DNA of 64,000 nt from Microcyclospora pomicola (lineage: Eukaryota; Ascomycota; Dothideomycetes; Capnodiales): assembly GCA_002786065.1 (NCBI GenBank), contig NHNY01000008.1, forward strand, positions 496,001 through 560,000, written 5' to 3'. Positions within the stretch are counted from its first letter, which is position 1. Each line of letters opens with the position of its first letter. Shown here piece by piece: positions 32,274 through 43,070 of this stretch. Both the position numbers and the translations under genes were made by a program. A model generated the notes under the pieces. The model worked only from the letters and a program-made list of their open reading frames with translations. It was not told where the DNA came from and did not search any database.

Positions 32274-34026
32274 TCAATCATCCTCGTCCCAGTTGGGGTT
32301 GGGACCTGGCGGCTTGGGGCCACCAGCTTGTCTCGCCACAATGATCTGATCCACACTGAGTACTGTTCGCGCCGCCTCGGTCGCCAGCTTAATCGCCCAT
32401 TGTTTCGAGATCATCAAGTCGAGAATGCCCTCGTCTTCGGCATCAAGCGTGCCTGTGCCGTCGCTGTTCTCGATGTCGACGCCGGTGCAGTCGAGCTCTT
32501 CATCGCTGTCATCGTCATGCTCCGGCTTGCAACCGTTGGTCTGCTGCGGTGCGGCGTGTGCTGTGTACAATCTGGTCAGGACTTCGGTGGCGTCTAGGCC
32601 GGCGGATTCGGCAAGGGTGCGCGGGATCACTTCGAACGCCTCGGCGTATTTTCTTATTGCGTATTGTGCGAGGCCGGTCGTCTTCTCTGCAACAGCGGTG
32701 AGGCGCTCGACCAGCTGCATTTCCGTCGCACCAGCGCCAGCTACCAGTCGTGGGTCGCGGGTGATGGCTTTGAAGACGTTGACACCATCGTCGACGGCAC
32801 GCTCCACATCGTCAAGATGGTTTTGTGTAGCACCTCTCAGCACAATGGTGGCTGTGCGGGTCTGCTCGCCCTCCTGGCGGAATACTGTCACACGGTCGCC
32901 GCCGATCTCGAGTGTCTCGACGATATCGACCGTACCCATCTCCTCAGGCATTGGCGCTCCAAGACGTGCCAGCGGTGTGGCACCAACGACGCGGCATAAC
33001 CGCCTCAGCTCGAATTTTGAGAGGACTTTGATGACCAAAATGCCATACCGGTTGAGGTAGTGCATCGCCAGTTCGCCAACGACTCCACCAGCAACAACGA
33101 CTCTCAACCCTGAATCGTGAAGCTCTTTGATTGCGTTCTCCATTTGTGCCTCTTCGCCCTTCGTGAAATCGTAAAGTTCTTTGCTGTTCTTCAAAAGCAC
33201 GGTGCCTTTGGTCTCGGTCTGTGAAATGTCGATCGGGCAGCTGAACACACCGACCTTGGCCTTGACAGCCTTCTTGATCGTCCCGTCAGGCTCGCGGCCA
33301 AACACCATTCCCCTCACCACTTTGCTTTGCTCCAGGCTTCCACCCATGATCTTGACCACCCGCACGTTGTCCACGTTGAAGTTGTAGGGGTTTTTTGGCA
33401 GTACTGCTAGGACTGCCTCAGCAACGAGATTCGCCAGGAGATCCTCGTTTCCTGATTGCTTGGCGGCAACCACTGTTCTGATAGCTTTGGCCAGCTCGGC
33501 TTGATCCCGAATGTTCTCGACTTTGTCCACTTCTAGCTCTTCCAGCGCCTGGAGCGCATACTTCTGTGCACGTTCGTATCCGGTGACAAGCTCGGACGTC
33601 TTCAGTCCCATCCTCAGGAGTTCCTCGGCCTTCTTCAAGAGCTCACCAGCAAACACAATCACCATGTTTGTTGCGTCACCCATCTCGGCTTCTTGCTGCT
33701 GACTTGCCATGACCAAGAGCTTGGCAGCAGGGTGAACGACATCGAGTTCCCGCAGGATCGTGGCAGCGTCGTTCGTTAGGATCATTTTCTGCAGGTGATT
33801 GATCACGATCTTGTTGCGTCCATAGGGGCCAAGCGAAGTCTGGACTGTGGAGGCGATTGTCCGGCATGCATCGATGTTGCGGATGACAGCGCCATCTTCT
33901 GCGTCGTAGCTAGTGAGAAGAATGTATGTCAGTGAATCGTTCATTTCTCAAAGCATATACCTCTTACTTGGAGTAGCCGGGCTTGAACAGGCCACTGTTA
34001 GGCGCATTCGGGATTGCCAGCGACAT
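32274..34026 (-). CDS. CCT8: T-complex protein 1 subunit theta (CCT8)
   Basis: Subunit of the cytosolic chaperonin TRiC/CCT, which folds actin, tubulin and WD40 proteins. Exons 33968-34026 and 32274-33909; 564 aa, the normal length. The first exon codes MSLAIPNAPNSGLFKPGYS and joins across the intron to NYDAEDGAVIRNIDACRTIA. SLGPYGRNKIVINHL and TNDAATILRELDVVHPA match theta subunits. The phosphate-binding loop reads MGDATN rather than the generic GDGTT. GMVFGREPDG and VAGGVVGELAMHYLNRY are subunit-specific. The C-terminus ends PKPPGPNPNWDEDD, as in other theta subunits. The short first exon is easy to miss, but the remainder lacks a usable start. Confidence 0.93.
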
Positions 34027-34807
34027 GGCGATTGTACGGAGAGTCCTATGATCGGACTGCAATCGGGTCTGTAGGATATTTGAATACGACTGCGGAGGGA
34101 AAAGGTGATGTTTGTAGTATACTTTCAAGCCAGGCGCACAACCTCCACCCGAGCTCCAACAATTGCGCGCGTCGTCAAAAATTCGCGGAACGCGAGCCCG
34201 CCGCTAGTGCCAAGCCCTGTATCGACTTCAGCTCGTCACAGCCTCACTTCCTCAGCTCGGGTATCGTGCTGCCAGTCTTGTGGATTATCTTCACATGTCT
34301 GGCTACAAGATGCGCGGAGCAGAAGTCGCGAGTTTGGCTCTGGACGTATTCTACAGCATTGAGAGTACCTCTACGTCTTGACATACCAGTCTTCCTCTGC
34401 TACATATTCTAAGACGACGATCAACCCCCCCCTAGGCCTTTTGATGCTCGAGCCTGATCTAGCTTAATCTGGAGGGCGCAAATCCTTTGGACACTAGGTA
34501 TTGAAAGAGTAAGGTGACTGATAGGCACTTGCCACATCGCCATCACAATGGCTACGCATAGCCCGGAGAGGCGTAGCTAGCCTCAGCTGCCAGACTCAGC
34601 TTTCAGCCTGTCTCGTGCTTAGTAACCAGGCTAGGCAGCTTTCCCATTGCACTCAGGCAGTCATGGTCTAGCGCCTTGTGCGCAACATGCAGTATAAGTC
34701 CCGTTCCAGTCCTACCAAAATCTCCTTACCTTTACCCCTTCCACCTTGAAGCTACCTCTATCGCCACAGCGAGTACTCCAGCCATACAATCACCCTGGAG
34801 TTCTACG
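34027..34807. promoter_or_regulatory. 781-bp divergent region, CCT8 / 2EXR gene
   Basis: The gap holds two promoters. A run of eight C residues occurs near 34427. The plus-strand frame at 34014-34412 overlaps the CCT8 first exon and has no recognisable product. Nothing else stands out. Confidence 0.4.
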
Positions 34808-35854
34808 ATGCCGCCCAAACGAAAGACGCGAGACGGTTTCCAGTACTTTCAACAGCTGCCAGCTGAGCTTCGACAGGAAATCTGGAGCTACTGCATTCCT
34901 CACAGAGTCTGCCAGGTTGATGTTGCGATTCCAGAGGTCGCTGGGTACCCTCCGGCAGATGCCGATAAAGTTTCCTGTCGGTTCAACCACACTACATATG
35001 TGAACAAGTTGCCACCGGTCCTAGCCCACGTCTGTCGCGAATCACGTTACGTGGCCTTCCGAACTGGGGGCATATTGGAGAGTAAGCATCGACCGAACAA
35101 TGCCAGATATCTTTCTGGGGGCAGCATCAAACGCATGTGGGTAGATCCAAAACGAGATGCGGCCCACTTGAACTGGACGACGGAACACCACTGGAAGTGT
35201 AAGCCCCTTTACGATGATAGACCGCCACCCACCTTCCATGGAGCCCAACAACTAGCGTGCCTACAGTGGCACGCTTCACGGTTGCTCAAGCCTGCTTCAT
35301 TAATGTTCGATGTTGTGGCCAGCCATTCTCGTGACCATACTTCGATCATACCTCAGCCACCGTTTGAGCTAAGCCGCCATGAACAACGAGAATTGGACAT
35401 CCTGAAGAAAATGTCACAGGTGCTGATCGTCATGCGCACTGTCATCATACATGCTCCTCACAAGGTCGGCGTGGAATCGGGCTATTTTGGATTTCTCGGA
35501 GATGCGCCTGTGCAAGTCATTGATGTTGCCGAAGAGAGCACAGTCAACGCTCTGCTTGACCTGGCTGAGGCCTGCGAAGGTCAAGGCCCTGTCGTCTTTC
35601 CGCAAGACTTCCGACGAGAATCGCCATGGTCTGCGGGATCAATGGAGAGAAGACTGAGGCGACACGTTGACAAGAGATATCACGATGAGGATTTGACGAT
35701 GCGCGTGCGGCCGGCCATCATGTTTCGATTCTGTACACAGGATTGCAACAATCCTGTCGCTGCGAAGAAATACAGGAGAAGTCAAGCTCAGAAGAAGGGG
35801 CGAGGTAAAGGAGGTAAAGTGAAAGCGAAAGCGACCAGCGTGACAAAGCGATGA
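34808..35854 (+). CDS. 2EXR-domain (F-box-like) protein
   Basis: Member of the large 2EXR family of filamentous ascomycetes, whose function is unknown. The protein is 348 aa from the ATG at 34808 (MPPKRKTRDG); the frame is open upstream to an ATG at 34676, but the extra part (MCATCSISPVPVLPKSPY) looks like untranslated leader. The 2EXR hallmark is FQYFQQLPAELRQEIWSYCI at residues 11-30, followed by the usual PPVLAHVCRESRYVAF near residue 80. The middle is less conserved, and the C-terminus is strongly basic (KKYRRSQAQKKGRGKGGKVK), a likely nuclear or nucleic-acid-binding tail. The convergent amino-acid oxidase gene ends only 93 bp away. Confidence 0.82.
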   Translation: MPPKRKTRDGFQYFQQLPAELRQEIWSYCIPHRVCQVDVAIPEVAGYPPADADKVSCRFNHTTYVNKLPPVLAHVCRESRYVAFRTGGILESKHRPNNARYLSGGSIKRMWVDPKRDAAHLNWTTEHHWKCKPLYDDRPPPTFHGAQQLACLQWHASRLLKPASLMFDVVASHSRDHTSIIPQPPFELSRHEQRELDILKKMSQVLIVMRTVIIHAPHKVGVESGYFGFLGDAPVQVIDVAEESTVNALLDLAEACEGQGPVVFPQDFRRESPWSAGSMERRLRRHVDKRYHDEDLTMRVRPAIMFRFCTQDCNNPVAAKKYRRSQAQKKGRGKGGKVKAKATSVTKR

Positions 35855-35947
35855 ACTCTGCATGTCCAGTCTTTTTCTACATGCGTAGCAAGGCTGCGGC
35901 GGGCGCGAATGCTCGGTAGCCAGACACCGAGGCAAACCGGGCAGTCT

Positions 35948-38083
35948 CTACATACTGATCCATCTTGCCATCCAGAACTCCGTGATCTGCTTTGCTTCAT
36001 CGACCAGTCCCATATCCAGCAACAGCTGCGTCGTTCCCCGCACCGCACTTTCGAGCGCACTCCAGATCCACGCATGCGTGTAGCTCGTATGCTCCCCGAC
36101 GAACACCGTGTGCTTTTCAGTACGGAAGTACGCTGGCAGGTAGAGGTCCTGCTGTCCGACCAACGGATCGGCCCACGCGCCGGCCTGAAACTCGTTGACT
36201 TCCCAGCACATGCGATCGTAATTGCCGGTCCACTGCTCCTGCGCGATGACACCATGGGTGTCAATCATGGCCCGCTGCACGAGGGCGACATGCTGCGCTT
36301 CCGACAATGCGGCGACGGAGCGTGCGGGAGTGGTGGACACGTAGGATGCGAGAATGACGCCAGGACCGGTGCTGTTGATCTGGTACGATGGGTAACAGAC
36401 GCTTCCAATGCCGGGGATGTTCGTGCTGCCACAGCCGCCGATGATCGGCCGCTCGAGATGCTCCCAGAAGCGAGTCTTGTAGTGCAGTGCGACCTTGCAG
36501 GACTGATCGTAATTGAGTGTGCTAATTGCCCGGCTGAGCAATGAGCTGTACTCCGGCAAACGCCAGAGACGGACACGGGAGAACGGCACGGCAACGACGG
36601 TGTAGTCGAACTCCAGTGTCGATGGCGTGATATCGAAAAGGTTGTCCTGATCGCGATACTCGACGGTCATTTTCTTGGTCTGATGGTTCCAGCTCATGCC
36701 TTGCACTGTTGTACCGAAGCGAGTGCGGTTCAGCACCGCCGGACCAAAAGCGGCTGGCAGGCGAGAGAGACCTTGATCAATGGTGCGCCATTCTGTGGCA
36801 GCGAAGTAGACGTCATCGTATAGCCATGTAGGATATACGTCTAAGAAGGAATCCACTTCGTCGGTGATGTTTTTGCTGTAGTCCAAGACATGGTTAATGT
36901 ACTGCGCCTCCGACCAGTCGAAGAGACCATTATCCACAGCCCATTTGTGCGCTCGGTATACATTCTTGGCAAAATCGCCGATACGCTCTCTAGTCAACCC
37001 TGCCCATTCCTCGTAAGCTGCTTCAGCCTCGTACACCGCGGTGACGTTTGAGTATGTCAAGTTAGCATTATCCGCATATGCTGGCATAGCAGCGACCTCA
37101 GCTTTGCCCGGGATAGTCCCGTCAGGTCGTCTCTTCGACGTGCTTGCTGGGTCATTGGCCGCCGACTGGATCCACTTGATGAAGTTGACTCGATACTCCG
37201 ATGCATTGTGATTTTGCCGATTGAGCACATCTGCAAGCTGGAAGACCATGCGGTGATCCATGATCTGGACTGTTTCATTCGTGTCCGAGTAAGTGATTGA
37301 CACGGGGAAACGCATCGGACCCATTTCTACATGAGTCGAGAAGTCAGCGATCAGAAGCTCACGATCTCATGCGGATGCGTCCGGCTCACCTTGATATTGA
37401 TACTGGTCTGGCCGTGTGCCGTTCAGATACGAAGTGTGCACACGGCCGCCGATGCGCTGCGATGCCTCTATGATCGTCCAGTCGCAGAATCCAACAGACT
37501 CCAGGAGATGAGACGTCATCAAGCCCGACATGCCGCCGCCGATGATGCCAATCTTCTTTGATTTGGCGGCAGCGACGAATCTCTCGTTCGGCTCTTTTTC
37601 GTTCAGATAGACAACGCCGTCGAACCATGGTCCTTCGGCATCCATGTTGTCGGCAGCTGCCTCCCATCTTTTCCGTCGTTGTTGGCGCTTTCGGACAGTG
37701 ACTTCAGAGGATCTTCCGACTAATGCATCGCCGGAGAAGGCGTGGAGACATTGGCCGCTTAACACATCAGCTGGCGGCAGCCACACGAACCGAGTGGGTC
37801 TCTGGTCTGCGTGCTCCTCATGTCTGCGTGCCAAAGGATGGCGACCAACATGTGTTTCACCAAGGCTATGGTGGCATTGGGACGAGCTTGTGACGTCGCA
37901 GGATCCGTAGTGAAGAGATAGCTTGCCGTCCAAGGGAGCGTTGTAGGTGATATGCACATTGTATAGGCCTCCCGCTTCAACGATGATGTCCTTCTCGAAG
38001 GCAATGATAGTTGGCTGTGCCGTAACAATGACGGTCACAGTCACCAAGTGGCTCAAAGCAAGGAGGAACTTACTGCAATACAT
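35948..38083 (-). CDS. Secreted flavin amine oxidase / L-amino-acid oxidase
   Basis: FAD enzyme that oxidises L-amino acids to keto acids with release of ammonia and hydrogen peroxide. Exons 37390-38083 and 35948-37326; 690 aa. The start at 38083 gives a signal peptide MYCSKFLLALSHLVTVTVIV. The dinucleotide-binding fold is KKIGIIGGGMSGLMTSHLLE, ending with the acidic IIEASQRIGGRVHTSYL. The substrate-site region after the intron begins EMGPMRFPVSI, with the Arg expected to bind the substrate carboxylate. The C-terminal FAD signature is VFVGEHTSYTHAWIWSALES. An N-terminal extra domain (about residues 25-165) precedes the fold and has a beta-rich look. Secretion and peroxide production suggest a role in nitrogen scavenging or antagonism; that part is inference. 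Confidence 0.88.
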
Positions 38084-38654
38084 CTTGTTTGCTGAGAAAG
38101 GAAGGGGATGGTATAACCTACAGGTTGATCGATAGCTGTTTGACGGAGACTTACCGTCTATACGTCTTTGTCGAGCAGCGAGGCAGGACTCAAGCTCATC
38201 GATGCCGCAGATTCCCGCCGACACGATGTAACCTGAGCAATGTCCTGGTGGGGCCATATAGGCCTCAAATGTCTGGGCATAAGCATGGTGAGCTGATATC
38301 CTGATATGGCAGCCAGAGACGTTCGCGATAGGAACAATCGATCAGCCTTATCTTTGCACGATCTCCACCAGCATGCGACATGAGGCTTGGCACATGTGGT
38401 CCCAGCCGTCAGAGCCCAACGATGAGATCTGAGATGGTTGGCAGGTGTCCATACCACCTATCTACATGTTCCTAGTCATGTTATTAGTTGTGTATTTGAC
38501 ATTTAATAGTTCAGGTTGTGAAGTGGTGGCACAGACTAGCTTTAAGCACGAAGTGAAGCGCACGTGACCTGTCGCTCACGACTTTAGCTGTCTTCATGCC
38601 TCATGCACCGCGAATGGTAACGAGTCTTTAGTAGCCTATTCGACACATAGCAGG
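38084..38654. promoter_or_regulatory. Divergent region, amino-acid oxidase / ISY1
   Basis: The 571-bp gap lies between two start codons and holds both promoters. The oxidase frame is open upstream to 38257, but without family support. No clear motif was found. Confidence 0.4.
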
Positions 38655-39389
38655 ATGGCACGTAATGCGGAAAAAGCACAGTCTATGCTGTTTCGCTTTC
38701 GGGCGCAACAAGCATCAGATCTAGGCATCGTTGACATCAACAAATCGCGACGTCCCAAGGCGATCTCGCAGCAAGAACACATCCCTACATGTGAACGATG
38801 GCGCGGCCAAGTGCTGAAGGAGATCTCGCGCAAGGTGTCCAAGATCCAGGATCCCTCACTCTCAGACTACCAGGTCCGCGACACCAATGACGAACTCAAC
38901 AAACTCTTCAAGGAGAAATGGCAATGGGAAATGCGGATACGAGATTTAGGAGGGCCGAACTATATGCGAGGTGGAGGACGGGTCACTGATGACGAAGGCC
39001 GAGTCCTCGAGGGCGGTGGGAAGGGGTATCGTTATTTCGGGCGGGCGAGAGAGTTGCCGGGAGTGAAGGAGCTGTTCGAAGCAGCGACAAAGAAACCAGA
39101 TGCGGACAAGAAGGAGACGCGGCAGGAACTGCGCATGAGGGTGGATGCTGGGTATTATGGCTATAACCTGGATGAAGAGGACGGTACATTGCTCGTGTAT
39201 GAGGAGGCCAAAGAGAAAGAAGCTTTCGCGATGATGATGGCGGAGAGCGAAAAGGCAGATCCTGAATGGGAAGCATTGCCCGGCGATGGTGGAGACGGTG
39301 TGATATGGAGACTACCGACGGCCGAAGAGGTCGAAAACGAGCTGCTAGAGCGAAGGAAACGGAAGCTACTCGACAGGATTGGCACTTGA
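38655..39389 (+). CDS. ISY1: Pre-mRNA-splicing factor ISY1
   Basis: Component of the Prp19-associated (NTC) complex in the catalytic spliceosome. It is a single exon of 244 aa, near the usual fungal length. The start MARNAEKAQSMLFRFRAQQA is nearly invariant in the family. It continues with RRPKAISQQEHIPTCERWRG, EISRKVSKIQDPSLSDYQVR, DTNDELNKLFKEKWQWEMRI and LGGPNYMRGGGRV, all diagnostic. RGKGYRYFGRARELPGV-like sequence (GGGKGYRYFGRARELPGV) and VDAGYYGYNLDEEDG follow. The C-terminal half is Glu/Lys-rich and helical. With U5-40K at the left end this is the second spliceosome gene in the window, but the two are 38 kb apart. Confidence 0.95.
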   Translation: MARNAEKAQSMLFRFRAQQASDLGIVDINKSRRPKAISQQEHIPTCERWRGQVLKEISRKVSKIQDPSLSDYQVRDTNDELNKLFKEKWQWEMRIRDLGGPNYMRGGGRVTDDEGRVLEGGGKGYRYFGRARELPGVKELFEAATKKPDADKKETRQELRMRVDAGYYGYNLDEEDGTLLVYEEAKEKEAFAMMMAESEKADPEWEALPGDGGDGVIWRLPTAEEVENELLERRKRKLLDRIGT

Positions 39390-40838
39390 CACAACGCTGC
39401 GACAGTTGGTGTTTTGACGCAATCACTTACCAGTCTACGAACGGGCCAGTAAGAAACTGTCGCCCGATAAACGCTGCACTGTTGGCTCGTCCTCAACCCT
39501 CGCCATCGATCGTGAGTAATTCTGCCATCAATGCATAGCAGTAGCACACGCTTAAAGCATGCGCACGCCAAATAGGCGTATGCATACTGATCTCGCACCC
39601 CAAGCAGGTATCATATGCTTCAAGTACAGCAAGCGACTTCTTGTCAATGGCTTGACCTGGCATACACTCAGCCTCGCTTCTGTCGATCAAACTTCCGCTA
39701 TTCCTGGTCCAGGCAATGCCGGGCTCTGACACAGAGGCGTAGTGTGCATTCGTCCGTACCATAAGCGCACCATTCGGCGATGTCTTGCCAATGGCGATGA
39801 GAACAAACAGTCAATAGCTGATCAGCCCCGGAATTAAACACTCCCAACCCACACGTCCCTAATTGAATCGTTTCGTTATCTTATGATCCTGGGAAGACGA
39901 AGAGCGGACCAGTCGTGCATATTTCAGTAGCTCCATATATCGAGGTTTATAGATCTCACCAGCCACAGGTTCAGGTCAGCCGCATGCAGACTGCGTAGGG
40001 CCGAAGCGGCACGATCGACACCTCTAATTGCCATAAGCTCAAGAGCCGCACGCGGGGTCCAGTCAAAGCGGGCACGCGATAGCGATAAAAATAATACCTT
40101 GTAACACTACATCACTGCACTGCAAAGCACTCGCTGAGACGATATACTCTATCGGTCCTCATTAAATTACCGATGGCTCGAAGGGAGATTGAAGAATTTT
40201 ACCCCGCGATCTCATCAAATCTGTCCAAACACAAACCAGGAAAGTTCGGAAGAAGAGGAGGAAGAAGTTTTCTTATCCGCCGCCCGCCAGATTTCCCAAT
40301 GTATAATAACACCTCTTTCACCATGCGGATTCTCGCCGCGTCGGCGGCCTCTCCATCAGTGGGCGCCACACGCTGCCAAGATCTTCAGGTCTCGTACGTT
40401 TTTGGTACCTGCGGGCGCCGCAACCACGTCATGCGCGTCAACAGACGTAACGTCTATGGCAACTGCACCGACGTGTGAGGTGAGGGAGCATGGGCGCCCA
40501 GGGAGATGTTTCTGTGGTTTTTAGTGGACGGATCAAGCATCTGGGCGATGATGATGTCGACCAAGGCGCAAGTCTCGTTGACAAGCCGGGTTGGTGGGCA
40601 GAAGATCGAAGTGCGATGCGTGCTCATCGAACTGGTACGCAGTCGTTGCCTTCTGAGCAGGGGTACATAAGGTATTATTAGATCTTGTGCTCGACGTCTT
40701 GACATTTCTCCCTCCATACCTCCGTCTCATTGCTCTTGTCTTTGCTTTGCAACAAGTATCGTTTTGAAGCTACTTATCCTCTATCACTATATACATACAG
40801 ACATACCATCTCTCATTATCTCGCCTGGCTGGTAGACA
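39390..40838. other. 1.45-kb region, probable long 5' leader and promoter
   Basis: No clear gene is seen. A 101-codon plus-strand frame at 40173-40478 begins in good context (ACCGATGGCT) and follows an AT-rich run near 40083; it could be a small gene or an upstream ORF in the leader of the next gene, but the product (MARREIEEFYPAISSNLSKH...) is not recognisable. A TATA-like ACTATATACAT lies near 40786. The leader exon of the membrane glycoprotein gene ends at 40839. Confidence 0.4.
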
Positions 40839-42154
40839 AGTAAGTTCCTGCCTACCTACATGGAAGTGAGCCCGCTGAAGAATGTCACTGACTTCTACTT
40901 TCTCGCACAGTGAGACAACTCACCTATACCTTTCCCTTTGCATCAGTGGTGGTCGCTGCCACCGCCGTCGTCCCCATGGGGGGGTTCGCCTATGTGCTGC
41001 CCACAAATCTGCCGGCCTCCCAATCCATCGAATTGCCCACCCAGTACACCACCTCCGCGGCCATTATTTCCACCCATCTCACCTCCGCCCCGCCCTCCAT
41101 CCTGCATGGCTACACTGCCACACTCGAGGATGAGGTCATGGCCACGGCGGCCACGACGCAAGAGATGATGGCTGGTCCAGATGAGCAGGCTTCGGCGGAG
41201 TCGAGCAAGTTTTCTTCGACCAGCAAGCAGGACAGCACGGATAGCCACATCGAGACGGCGGTCGGGGGCCTCTATGTCTCCGCCACTTCATCGACCTCCA
41301 CCTCGCTAGTCCATCGTCCCCACCAGCCGTCCACCATGGTCACCGTTGTACGCATGGTGCAGTCGGGCGGGTATCATTGTCAACCAACCTTCGACCATGG
41401 CCACTTTTGGATCAAGACTTTGCCCCTGCCCATCTCGTCTACTGCTCCTACTACCGCCGGCCGCTCCTCTTCCACGGCGGTCATTCCACTGAGTGTCGCA
41501 TCACAGCCTACCCTGCCGACCAGGAATTGGCACATGAAGCGTGAGGATGCATCGAGTCAGGCAGCCTTGAGCTATGGGCTCGGGATCGCCGGCGCTATCA
41601 CCGGCGCGTTAATTCTTGGTCTCCTTGGAGTCTTATTCCACAGAAACTCGCGTCGCCGGATCATCCGCCGGGTAAGGACAGTGTGGCATGCTTGTTTCGA
41701 CAGCTCTCCCACCGACGTTGGTAGCGAGCTCGATTTCACCGCGCCCAGAACGACGTCCGCCATACCCTTGGCGGCGACCAGCACATCCGCACCTGCAGAA
41801 ATACCTTACTCTCACGGCTCTGTCGACAGCCACAGCTATGGTTCTGGCATGTTCAATGGAAGTCCTGCTCATCGCCCAGTCGACAGCACGGAAGTACAGA
41901 TGCGCCGCACCGACCAACTGGTTGACAGGCAGGCACCAGAGACCTCGGGGCAGCCATCCCTGAACCCTTCCGCAGGCGACAATACTCGCTCCCAATCAGT
42001 CGTGTCCATGTCGCCTGGGACTGTCGGTGACGGCAACGCACTCCAGGTCCATCCATCCCTGGCTAACGGAAGTGCTGCCACGAGTGCCATCGTCCATGGG
42101 CCGGCGGTTGCGATTCCAAAGCTTGCGCACACCCGTGCGATGCTGATCAATTGA
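40839..42154 (+). CDS. Type I membrane glycoprotein with a start codon formed by splicing
   Basis: Unknown 414-aa protein. Exons: base 40839 (A of ATG) and 40911-42154. The intron 40840-40910 (71 nt, donor GTAAGT, branch CACTGAC, acceptor CACAG) joins ...TAGACA-A to TGAGACAACTC, making ATG. The new frame has an in-frame TAG two codons upstream, so this ATG is the first possible start. It encodes a signal peptide (MRQLTYTFPFASVVVAATAV). A Ser/Thr-rich outer domain follows, then a membrane helix at about residues 219-243 (LSYGLGIAGAITGALILGLL), a basic stop-transfer RNSRRRIIRRVR and a Ser/Pro-rich cytosolic tail. The layout resembles fungal wall-stress sensors, but no WSC domain is seen. The next in-frame ATG (40976) would lose the signal peptide. 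Confidence 0.72.
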
Positions 42155-43070
42155 TTCCACACGAACAGTGGTCCCGCTATCATGGCTCCGCAGTGAGACT
42201 GAGCGTAGACTTAACGGAACAACGGAATTGAGGAGGGACGCAACGCAATCTTCATACTTCACATCATCTCAGATCTGACCTAATTGTCGAGAACTTACCT
42301 CGCCAGATTGTCAATGATCTCTGATTGGACTTTTTTGCATGGCTGGACTCAGCAAAGCATGGGATAGAAGGGAATCTTGCTGAACTTATCTAATCAATGA
42401 CACTTATGACCATTCTCATGTATTTTTCTCGCTGCCGTCGTCGCGACTGGCATTCTCATTATGTTTAATGTGTCTTGCTGTCGTCTGTATGGGTTTTGGT
42501 AGGTACAGGCTGACATTGTTGCTCGGACATAATGTGAGTTCTCATCCTCATCGTCAACAAGATTCTTCCTGGGATGCAAGGTGCAAGACCCGATCATGTT
42601 GGAAGTCATGCGGACTTGTGCCCATGAGAGTCAGATTGCGAGGAGATGAGGCTGGACTGGCAAGAAGTGACGTTGGACCAGCTTGAGCTCGAGCTCGATC
42701 GTCACCTTCATCACGTTACCTCTTGTGACAACGACGCAAAGCCGGACATCACTCTCTCGCGGTGCTCGAGTGCCTCGGTCCAGGTACACCACCGTTGGAC
42801 TCAGATCTCACTCTGTATGCACATCATGGTTTCTCATCTTGCTTGTTGAGTAGTTCTAATGCATACCTTACCTTAGCGGGGCCATCATAAGGCTGACTTC
42901 TTCAGTCCCTTCGAGCTTTGGCCCCACAAATTTCCATTTCTAAACGTCCTAGTCTGCGAACCTCGATCTACAAAGTGATTCTATCTTTTCCTTGCATCCC
43001 CTCGCTGGGCGCAAGATTGCCCTGCAAACCAAGAGGTACATTCAATCACGACGCGACACAATCGCCCAGC
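42155..43070. promoter_or_regulatory. 916-bp intergenic region upstream of CTK3
   Basis: The gap holds the 3' UTR of the membrane glycoprotein gene and the CTK3 promoter. The CTK3 frame is open upstream to 42918, but the added residues have no family support. No other gene is seen. Confidence 0.4.

Noticed and set aside
34427-34436. C-run as a possible regulatory or replication element.
   Set aside because: A single short homopolymer in a promoter gap has no supporting context.
40910-40912. GTG as a start codon for the membrane glycoprotein.
   Set aside because: The G belongs to a splice acceptor CAG; the spliced ATG explains the start without a non-standard codon.
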